A stretch of 64,000 bases of DNA, from the NCBI GenBank assembly GCA_963682055.1, contig OY821749.1, positions 24,497,631-24,561,630 on the forward strand, in the 5' to 3' direction. The notes beneath the pieces are model-generated. The model was not told the origin of the DNA and ran no database searches. It saw nothing but the letters and a program-made list of their open reading frames with translations. Shown one piece after another: positions 24,453 through 34,900 of the stretch (positions are counted from its first letter, which is position 1; every line of letters begins with the position of its first letter). Position numbers and translations under genes: made by a program. The DNA is from Primula veris. Taxonomy: Eukaryota; Streptophyta; Magnoliopsida; Ericales; Primulaceae.

Positions 24453-24704
24453 ATGAACTCGATGTTCAGTTCATTTGATGCGGTTTCCGCCGAATTCCTT
24501 GGGCACTACAGTTCCAAGAATCCCATGACTAATTGTGTCACTCAATATAATCATAATTGCCAGACACAACAACAAAAAAAGGGAGATGTTATTAAGCAAT
24601 TATCGAAACAGAAAATCGCTATTGCTAAACAGCAAAAGAAGAGTGTGCCACGATTTGCACTAGAGTTGGACGGGTTGTACTGTTTTGAAACCGTAGTTCT
24701 TTGA
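24453..24704 (+). CDS. Small plant protein, 83 aa, with C-terminal PRF-DGL-FET motif
   Basis: An intronless ORF starting at ATG 24453 (context 'gcgaaaATGAA') and ending TGA. The N-terminus MNSMFSSFDAVSAEFLG is Ser/Phe-rich, the middle is Gln/Lys-rich, and the C-terminus is VPRFALELDGLYCFETVV. From memory, short plant proteins with a MxSMFSSFDA start and a PRFAPELDGLxCFET end form a small unknown family; I cannot name a function. A TATA candidate lies at 24271, about 170 bp upstream. No membrane segment or signal peptide seen. Confidence 0.8.
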   Translation: MNSMFSSFDAVSAEFLGHYSSKNPMTNCVTQYNHNCQTQQQKKGDVIKQLSKQKIAIAKQQKKSVPRFALELDGLYCFETVVL

Positions 24705-26920
24705 GGGAGTTTTTGTGAAAGCCTAAAGAAAGCCAGCTTGGATCAAGGATGAAAGCTCAGTTTAATTACAAATATGTGTAATATTAATATACATCATTAT
24801 TATTGCGATTCTTTCTTGTTAGATTTTTTATAATTATTTAATGGTTATTGAGTTCTTGTCAGTCAAGAAAACCGACCTTTCTAATTGTCGTACGAAAGTT
24901 AACCTTGTTCTTAATCTCATTTACGATGTTGGTGTAATGGTATATTGGTATTCCTTCATTTTCATTAGTATGTAGAGTTCTATATAGAAAAAAACATGAA
25001 TACTATCTCCCTGTAGTAAATAACTTGATGAGATATCAGAGTCGGATCTACAGGCTGATTTTGCACGCAGATTGAACTAAATTTTTGAGGTTTTGGACGT
25101 TTTAAATTAATATCTAACGGGGAGAGTGTTAATGGTCGAAACTATGAGTTTCACCAAGTTGTTTTCTTCATATGAGATCTGATTTTTTCGTGTGTCGTGA
25201 GGTCTTAATTTTTTCAATTTTAAGTTTGTCAATCCTAACGATGTGACTACGTTATAAAGTCCTTTTGAGGATTGTCAAACGAGATCTGATTTCTCCGTGT
25301 GTTGTGAGGTCTAACCTTTTCAATTTTAAGGTTGTCGATGCTATTCTTACTATATCGAAAAGTAATAAAGTAAAATATAAGAGCTGAAACGGAAATAAAC
25401 AATTTTATTTCACTTTAAAAAGATTATAACTCGATTACAAATTCATGACTCGTACTGAATTTAAATTGAAATAAATAAATTCAAGACAGATTTAATATAA
25501 ATTATTAAACTCCTGGACTGAATTGTAATTGTACGAAACTGTCTAACAGAATAGTATAAAGACTATACTGCCAGACAGAATAGTATGATTACTAAACTTC
25601 TGAACTGTTTTTGTAAATAAGCGAAATTACATAACTGAAATATAAATTACATAATATAAATATTTAAATGTAAACAGTACTGGAAATGTAAATCACAGAA
25701 GTTAAAAGACTGGAAAGTAAATTAGAGAATGTAAACAGTACTGAAATATAAATTACAGAAGGTAAATGACTGAAATTAAATTAAACATAATGTAAAAACT
25801 GAAATTTAAAAGAAGAGGCAACTGCAAGCAGTTCCCTTAAACAATATTTCCTGAATCACCTTTTAGCTTTCTAGTTCTCGGGACTTTGTTTTCAAGGTAC
25901 AACTTCTGTCATAGAGTGGCTCGCGTGGAAACGGTACCGAACCATAGGTCGAGCTGTTGGTGGTGCGATTCTCTCTCTAATATGATGCAATGTATGTTGT
26001 GTTGTGTGTCTGAAATGAGAGGGGGATTACACCTCCAGAATCCGCCCATTCAATTTGCAATTTATTCTCATTGAATGCTGGCGTTTCAATTTGCTGAAAA
26101 CTTTATGGACTATTTTTGTATTTTATACAAAACTTCATTTTCAGATTTGACCCGAGACAAATCCCAAACCCTCTTAATTCTTCAATATGGATAACCCTCA
26201 ATGGTTTTTCATTTATTCATTCCATTTTCCAGCATTAAGGTTTTGCCTTCATTCGAAAACCCAATTTTGAAGCCGATTAATATTCACACCCATTCTCCGA
26301 ATAGGTCATGCGATATACCGTTACGAAGCTCGTCACACGAGCTACTCAAACGCGTTGAGTACGGCATTAACAACTCAGTGTTGTCACATGTAATATTGAC
26401 TCGAAGTTAGTACTGTGACCATTCAGAACACTCATGTTTAAAACATGTTTTCAAAAGGTCAATCCTAATTATGTGATTTTGTTAGGTGGTAATATATCAA
26501 GTTGCCTCTGTATATTGACCATAATTTAGAGCATTACGGGCTGCAATCTGCATACAGAATGGAATAATATAAATCTCACCGAGAATGAGATTGTCATAAT
26601 TAATATTTCATACTATTTATTTTCCGCTTGCTTTTTAATGTTATGGTATATAGAGAATATGTCAAATTTGTGACATTTTAGTATGAGGAAACTGCTGCTG
26701 TTTTTACTGATTAAATGAACCTTTAGGGGGTTTGGATTTTCATTTAGATTCAAATCTCAATGGATATGGTAATTTGGGTGCGAGTACATCCAGATATATT
26801 CTTCTTCTCAGATAACTTTCAAGTACTCAGTACTCGGTATACATTATCAGACTTTTATCATTAGGACAACTGGCAAAATTTAGAAATAATAATTGAAGAT
26901 TATTGATAACTGGGAGTCTG
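24705..26920. other. Intergenic with decayed repeats
   Basis: Follows the 83-aa gene. It contains a ~70-bp direct repeat ('gagatctgatttttccgtgt ... gtgaggtct', 25172-25235 and 25278-25345) and a stretch of near-repeats of 'gtaaacagtactg' (25668-25800). The dispersed repeat shared with the GBSS intron is at 25808-25975. No gene recognised. Confidence 0.55.
25808..25975 (+). repeat. Second copy of the GBSS-intron repeat
   Basis: Similar to 1600-1760, starting 'caactgcaagcagttccctt' and running through 'gtggaaacg' and 'ggtcgag'. It lies at the end of a longer decayed repeat region beginning near 25380. Confidence 0.6.
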
Positions 26921-27225
26921 ATTAGCAACCTTTAGTGGGTGTACATTCAGTCGATGGACTGGAATAAACTCATCAAGATATTCGTATGTTTCAATATAGT
27001 CTGAGTCTTGAAATTTGAAACTTTTACAACTACGTACATCTCACATTTCATAAACTTTCTCCCCGAACAAATACATATGTACAATAATTAATCTAGTGGT
27101 GCATCAACTATCCCCGTAAACCAGAAAGCAAAATTCAGGGAAGTTGCTGTTGTACAATAATGGGTATCAAACTCTCGTGTTGCCCCCTTTTTCCCTATAG
27201 AAACTGTTTATATCTTATTTAGAAT

Positions 27226-30200
27226 TTAGATGCCGTCGCCTTCACGACAACGCTGATGAATCTCTTCCATTCTCTCCAACGATTTGCAAATACCACTGCA
27301 ATTCCAGTCAAACGATGCAGCACATGCGTTTCCAGCTAGTGCTTTTCTTTCACATTCTATTAACAAAATGACAATGTTGTAAGGGATAAGTTATCTCACT
27401 AACGATGAGTGAATTTAGAATTTTCTAAATGATCGTTTTTGCCTTTTCTGTCTACTTCTGAATGCTGCATTGGTCTAAGTAAGATGTATCGACCACATTA
27501 AAATTCATAAGAAGAAAATAACGACGACTATTGATTAGAAGTAGTTGGCCATGAAACATTTCTGGTTTTAGTAATTATTAAATAATCACCAACTAACCCA
27601 TACATATTAGCAAATCGACGTAGCATTATGATAGAGATGAATTTTACCTGTCAGAGTCCTGCAACAAAAACTTTTTTCATCAATATGTTCAACGTCAAGA
27701 CCAATAAACCAAGAGCCCAGAGATACATCTTCATTTGCATACTTATGGAGCAAGTTTCTGCAACAAAGGAAAAAAGACTAATTACATGTTCAAGATATTA
27801 CTTATCTTGAATATGTTTTTGCAATGTAAAGCAGTGTCAAAGACTTACCTATTTATCCTGATATATGTGGCCAAATAATTGGAAATTGCATAAATTTGCC
27901 CAGTTGCATGTCTGAAGTACTTATTTCCTTCTCCACCAAATTTCCAGAATTCTGGTTCATGGTATTTGACCCCTCTGCGTATTCATGTGCAATGAATTAT
28001 TACCAAAAATACCCATTTTCCTAAACCATTTTTATTCCATTAGTTTCTTCAACAATAAATAATTACTAATTAGCAATAAGAATTTATCATCTTACTTTTG
28101 TGCTAGTACTGGACCAGATTTCATACAGCCTAGGTAAACTCGAGGTTTCGATCGATGCCGTGCTAGAATAGACCGAACCATACCTGTCAAACAATTAAAG
28201 GATCTCAACACCCATAACAAGGTGAAGATGATAAAAACCAGGTATTTTTATTTTAAATAATCTACGGTGAATAAAGTTAAAATTGACGGTGTGCTCACCT
28301 AGATTTACATGTACATCATCATCTACTTTAATATAGTACTCTGCATCCCAGTTTGCAACAGCTGTTGAGAAATATGTTAGGGTTTTGGAGGACAATACAT
28401 GATATCCTTCTACATGATTCTGAAAAAACACACACGCACGGATATATAATTTGTCTTATAAAGGCATATACTCTTTATGAAAGAGTTCAAAAGTAGAAGG
28501 GAAGCACATACCAGGAACAAAAAATCCAAGTATTGTTCCTCTTCAGCTTTAATAGCACGGTCAAGAACACCACCAGGTGTCACACTAAACATCAATAGAA
28601 CCGTGACGTTTTCAATGAAAGTTGAACATAAGGTAATATCTTTAACTTAAGTGCTCTTGCATACAATTAATCTACCTGTGTCCAATCACGAACCGGACCA
28701 CAATTCCCTTCTCTGTCTGCAGCTTCTCTAAATTCTTACCTGAGATATTTAAAGTTCTTAGCCGAAACAAGCATGTGATTAAACAACTCTATGAAGGGAT
28801 ACAATTTTACTTTTGAAATAAGCAAGCGTTTGAACCTTGAGGCATCCAAGTATCCCTAATAGAATCCCTACGCTTTCTGTTGTTAAACGTTGTCATAATT
28901 CCCATGACAAAAAAAAGTTTTGGACGTTTTTCCGAATCCTCAGACCCAAACTTGGAAATCATCGTTGGAGTTGTTTTCTTATTCTTAGCTTTATCAGCTC
29001 TTGCTCTGGCAAGCTGCATCTCTAAAGAAGAGATTGTCCTTTTTAAGCTCCTGAAATAAACATAATATTAAAAATGTAAAAAGGGTTTTCAATATTTTAC
29101 TAATATAGAGGTCTGCCGATGAAGTGGAGTATTGAGGGAAAATAAGCTAAATACAGAAAAATACATACATCATCATATCATGTTTTGTGGAGACATGGGA
29201 AATAACATTCCCAGCTTCAACCAATTCCTCCTGCAACGACCATACACAAAATCGCATGGTTAGATTTATCAAAGGTGAATATTTACATATCAACAATATC
29301 AGTTGTCTTGACTTACCTTCTTCTCGCACTTGGCAAAGGGATGATGGAGTTCTCTAAAGGCTTGATTTTGCCTGATTGACGATTCATCAAGTATGACCAA
29401 ATACGGAAAAACCCAAAACCTAGGAACATAATGCAGCATATGTTTCAGGCAAATGCATAAATTTGGTGTTTGGCAACAGCAAAACAAAAAAAGTAAGATG
29501 GGAGAGCATCTGAGCATACCACAATAAATGTTAAGTACAGCAAAATTGCTAAAGCAAGGTTACAGCTTGCTTGCCATGTCATTGATTTAGAAATAGAGAA
29601 TACTATATTAACCGGTTATGGAGTACTATAAGAATTCAGAAACTTTCATGACTGGTAACTCGAAGGCGTTTTCTTCACATATTCAAAGTTGAGGGTCAAT
29701 GCATACTTAAGTTACCTTCTCCATTCAAGTGTACATACAAAATCAGAGTACCTTTTTTAACCAGTCTATCGTATAAAGATGGTGAGTGTCGCTGGTGCTC
29801 TTAGAAACCGGTTTGTACTCCTATAATTGTGACAATATGTAAGAGAACTTCGAGTTCTTAGTTTCCCAATGATTTTAGACTTTTAGTAGAGCCATAGAGC
29901 TGGATTCTTCCAATACACACTGAACAGTAGCAAGACTATACTAAAATAACTTAAATTTCAGCAATATGTATTACGCCATAGCTGTTGAACCTAAGATATG
30001 AATATCAATTGGCCACAAGTGAATACTACACAGTGAAACTAACATATCTACTACTTAAAACATATAACCCGAACTCTTCGCCTAAAGTATGTTTGGCAAC
30101 ACGTCCAAAATCAGCTTTATAAAATCTGTTTCTAAAATTCATTAAAATCCCAAATTTTCATTTTAGTTTTTTTTTTATGGCTTTTTTTGGCCCAAGGATC

Positions 30201-30501
30201 CGCTTTACAAATTATTAAAATGAAAAAACTAAAAAACTGCCAGTAAAAACTGTTGCCAAACAGACCCAAAAATGTAATAAGATTAAATCACAGATTCACA
30301 AGTTCCATTAACTGACCACCTGATAAAGATTGTAACTTTACCAAATATGTAAATAGAGAAAGAGTTAGTATTTGTTAACCTGTTGAAAAAGAGGAGTCCA
30401 AAACAGAAGCTTACAAAACATAAACAACAAACCCTTTTAACAGACAAACCATTGATATAATTATTATTACAATAATATTGTTTTGTCACCCCCATTTTCA
30501 T
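27226..30501 (-). CDS. Beta-1,3-galactosyltransferase (GT31), copy 1, 11 exons
   Basis: A Golgi type II membrane enzyme of the plant B3GALT group (DUF4094 plus Galactosyl_T), expected to add galactose to protein-linked glycans such as arabinogalactan. Exons in transcript order: 30501-30380, 29419-29317, 29230-29169, 29050-28836, 28739-28676, 28584-28512, 28419-28299, 28183-28096, 27974-27849, 27757-27648, 27356-27226. All introns are GT-AG, phases agree, and the total is 1215 nt (404 aa), the normal family length. A membrane anchor lies at ~22-39. The GT31 motifs [15 protein letters not shown] (~153-167), HVEGYH (~215-220) and the metal-binding DDD (~246-248 in [11 protein letters not shown]) are intact, as is the Cys-rich C-terminus ([11 protein letters not shown]). 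A second in-frame ATG two codons on matches the start of copy 2. No lesion seen. Confidence 0.93.
30090..30262. mobile_element. Small MITE-like element in intron 1 of copy 1
   Basis: A 173-bp segment bounded by a perfect 12-bp inverted repeat, TGTTTGGCAACA ... TGTTGCCAAACA. No clear target duplication found. A decayed counterpart lies at the same place in copy 2 (about 36310-36475, 'gtttgacaa ... cgttaaacggaccc'), so it predates the gene duplication. Confidence 0.7.
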
Positions 30502-30734
30502 TCAAATATTATTTCAACACCAACAACAAAAAATAGTATAGAAGTTGCCTTCTCTCTTTCTCCTCTTCAACTAAATTAAGCCCAACTTATTGCAAATAAA
30601 AATTATACTATAATATTTAATGAATACAAAAATTAATGAAATTTAAATTTCGCTCCACTCTCCCAGATACAGCTCATAGCTGCTACAACACACCTTTACC
30701 TTTTTCTTATTTTTGTCATCATATTTTATATTCA

Positions 30735-31356
30735 GCGGAAAAAAATGATAGTTTAGTATCCAAACTATTTTCTTTTAATAATTAGTATCCATACTATTAA
30801 TTTTATCAATTAAGTATTCAAGTTATAAATTTTTTCCCAATCAGATGCACGTCGTCAAATTTTCGTCAATTTATTTGATGGCAGGTACTTGATTGGCACG
30901 AAATTTGTAAGTTGGGTACTTAATTGGTAAAATTAATAGGATGAGTACCTAATTGGTAAAAAAAAACGTCGGGTTACAAAACAACATTTCCCCCCATATG
31001 TAACGTTTTTTTAAGAAAACTTTTTATTAGAAAAAAAAATACGTTTATTTAGAATACGTATTTTGTTTTTGAAAAAATACTTTTTGTTTGAAAAAATATG
31101 TTTTGTTTGAAAAAAATATGGTTTTTTTGAAAAAAAATTATGGATTTAAAAAAAAAACAACTTTGAAATAAAATAGGTTTTGCCAATTAAATACTCAACC
31201 CAGCCTATTAAAATAGGTTTTGACGTCAAATTTTCGTCAATTCATTTGACGACCTGATTGAGACAAATCTTGTAGTTTGGATAATTGATAAAACTAATAG
31301 GTTGAATATTTAATTGATAAAAATAAATCGAATGGATACTAAACATCATTTTTCCC
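30735..31356. mobile_element. 622-bp TIR element with 8-bp target duplication
   Basis: The ends GCGGAAAAAAATGAT.GTTTAGTATCC and (reverse complement) GGGAAAAATGATGTTTAGTATCC are inverted repeats. The element is flanked by TATATTCA on both sides (30727-30734 and 31357-31364). Inside, two related halves repeat 'gtcaaattttcgtcaattta'. No transposase is encoded. An 8-bp target duplication suggests a non-autonomous hAT or Mutator-like element. It lies upstream of galactosyltransferase copy 1 and is absent upstream of copy 2. Confidence 0.88.
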
Positions 31357-31959
31357 TATATTCATCAAAATTCGAACTTAAAAAGGGGAGTATATTGTCA
31401 ATTGTCATAGGATACTATTGCATGTGTTTTACAAATAAACCCTCTCATTTTTTAGATTTATAAATAATCCCCACAATCTGTTTGCATTTTACATATAATC
31501 CCTAACAACTTTGAAAAGAGGTAACTAACCACCATAAACTATCTACGTTGTGCAAATTACCCCCTTACTTATTTTAAGAGTGTTCAGATCAAAACAAGTT
31601 TATTTTTATAATAATTAATTAATTCGGTCCATGGATTAGCAACCTTGAGTCTGATTAGACACCATTAGAATGGGTGTACATTCGGTCGATGGATTGAGAT
31701 ACAACTCATCAAGAGATTCGTTTGTTTCAAAATAGTCCGAGTCTTAAATTTGAAAGTTTTACAACACAAATACATCTCACATTTCATAAACTTTCTCCCC
31801 GAACAAATACAAATGTACAATAATTAATCTAATGGTGCATCAACTATCCCCGAAAAATAGAAAGCAAAATCCAGGAAAGTTGCTGTACAATAGCGGGTGT
31901 CCAACTCTCGTGTTGCTCCCCTTTTTCCCCATATAAACTGTATATATCTTATTTAGAAT

Positions 31960-34900
31960 TTAAATGCCATTGCCTTCACCACAACGCTGATGAATCTCTT
32001 CCATTCTCTCCAATGATTTGCAAATACTACTGCAATTCCAGTCAAACGATGCAGCACATGCGTTTCCATCTTGTGCTCTTCTTTCACATTCTATTAACAA
32101 CATGACAATGTTGTAAGGAATAATTTACCAATAACGATGAGTGAATTTGGATTTTTCTAAATGATCGTATTTGCCTTTCTTTTTCCTACTTCTGAATTCT
32201 GTATTGGTCTCAGAAAGATGCATTGACCACTTAACAGAGAGCAGAAAATAACAACGATAATTAAGTTGAAGTAGTTGGCACCGAGGCCTTTCTGGTTTTA
32301 GAATTGCATCTATAACTTAATACATATTGGCAAATCGACATAACATTATGACAGAGATAAATTTTACCCGTCAGAGTCCGGCAACAAAGACTTGTTTCAT
32401 CTATATGTTCAACGTCAAGGCCAATCAACCAAGAGCCCAGAGATACATCTTCATTTGCATACTTATGGAGTAAGTTTCTGCAACAAAGATAAAGGACTAT
32501 TTAGATGTTTAAGTCTTCAAAATATTAGTAGTAATCTTGATTCCTTGAATACTCCTGTTTTTGCAATGTAAATCGGTGTCAAAGTTTACCTATTTTTCAT
32601 GATATATGTGGCCAAATCATTGGAAATTGCATAAATTTGCCCAGTTGCATGTCTAAAGTACTTATTTCCTTCTCCTCCAAATTTCCAGAATTCTGGTTCG
32701 TGGTATTTGACCCCTCTGAATAGTCATGTGCAGTGAAATATTACCAGAAGTACCAATTTCTTAAACCATCTTTAATCTATTAGTTTCTTCACCAATAATT
32801 ACTAATTACCAACAAGAATTTACCATCTTACTTTTGGCCTAGTACTGGACCATATCTCATACAACCTAGGTAAACTCGAGGTTTCGATCGATGCCGTGCT
32901 AGAATAGACCGAACCATACCTGTCAAACAATTAAAGGATCTCAACACCCATAACAAGGTGAAGATGATAAAAACCAGGTATTTTTATTTTAAATAATCTA
33001 CGGTGAATAAAGTTAAAATTGATGGTGTGCTCACCTAGATTTACATGTACATCATCATCTACTTTAATATAGTATTCTGCATCCCATTTTGCAACAGCTG
33101 TTGAGAAATATGTTAGGGTTTTGGAGGACAATACATGATTCTGAACAAGCACACACACATAAATAAATAATTAGACTTATAAAGGCATGTACTCTTTATG
33201 AGAGAGTTCAACTTTAAGAACACAAAAGTAGAAGTAAAGCGCGTACCAGGAGCAAAAAATCCAAGTATTGTTCCTCTTCAGCCTTAATAGAACGGTCAAG
33301 AACACCACCAGGTGTAACACTAAACATTAATAGATCTTGACTAGTTCAATGAAAGTTGAACATAAGGTAATATCTTTTACTCAAGTGCTCTTACATATAA
33401 TTAGTCTACCTGTGATTAATCACGAACCGGATTACAATTCCCTTCTCTGTCTGCAGCTTTTCTAAATTCTTACCTGAGATTTTAGAAATTCTTAGCCGAT
33501 ACGAACATCTGAACTAAAGCAACTCTATAAAGGAATTTAATTTGAAATGAATAAGCCTTTGAACCTTGAGGCATCCAAGTATCCCTAATAGAATCCCTAC
33601 GCTTTCTGTTGTTAAATGCTGTCATAATTCCCATGACAAACAAAAGTTTTGGATGTTTGTTTGAGTGCTCAGATCCAAACGAAGTTATTGTTGGAGATGT
33701 TTTCTCATTCTTAGCTTTAGCAGCTCTTGCTCTGACAAGCTGCATCTCTAAAGAAGAGATTTTACTTTTTAAGTTCCTGAAATAAATATAATTTAAAAGT
33801 TTGTGAGTATTTTCCTATCTAATTAAATAGCGGTCTACCAATGAAGTGGAGTACTGAGGGTAAAGAAGCTAAATATAGAAAGATACATACGTCATCATGT
33901 TTTGTTTGGTCGATAAATAGGAAATAACATTCCCATCTTCAACCAATTCCTCCTGCAACAACCATACACAAAATTGCATGGTTAGATTTATCAGTGAAAG
34001 TATGCACCTATTAGTATATAAATTTATTAGATATAATCATATACATATCAATAAAAACAGTTGTCTTGACTTGCCTTCTTCTCGCAGTTGGCAATGGGAC
34101 GATGGAGTTCTCTAAAAGCTTGATTTTGCCCGACTGATGATTCATCAACAGTGGCCAGATACGGAAGAACCCAGAACCTGCATAAATTTGGTGTTTGGCA
34201 ACAAGAAAACAAAAAAAAAAACATAAGAAGGGAGAGGACAGCACCATAAACGTTAACTTCAGCAAGATTGCTAAAGCAAGGTTCCGGCTTGCTTGCTTGC
34301 CATGTTATTGTTACATATATAGAGAATACTATACATATATTAACCAGTGTTGGAGTATTATAAGAATTTAGAAACATTCATGACTGGTAACTAGAAGGCG
34401 TTTTCTTCACATATTCAAAGTCTGAGGGTTAACGCCTAGGCTTCCTGCATACTTAAGTCACCTTCTTCATTTTAGATCACATACAAAATCAGAGTACTTT
34501 TTTAACGAGTCTATTGTATAAAGATGGTGAGTGTCACTAGAGCTCTTAGACCATCCGCACCACCTACCTCAACTATTTTCTCAAACCTAATATATTTTAT
34601 ATTTTTTAATAAACCGTTTATATTTACACAAAATTCCAGCTTCATTCTTAATTTTATTATAATAACCCTACATTATTTCTTTTTATTTGTTTATTATCAT
34701 AACAATATTACAACCACAAAAATGTGGACCACGTGATAGTTTATTACTATTATTTTAATCTAGGAAATCATATATATTGCTTATATATAATGTGAATTTT
34801 ATGTTTTCTTAAATTTAGGGAATTTATAGGGTTGCTGATGCATGCCACTTTTTATACCATAATCATCAAATTTTAAGGAAAAATATGTTTTTATAAGTCA

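Noticed and set aside
29519..29581. Open frame with hydrophobic [19 protein letters not shown] start, between exons 1 and 2 of galactosyltransferase copy 1
   Set aside because: Exon 1 at 30380 joins exon 2 at 29419 in phase and matches the family without it; in copy 2 the counterpart does not fit any exon phase.
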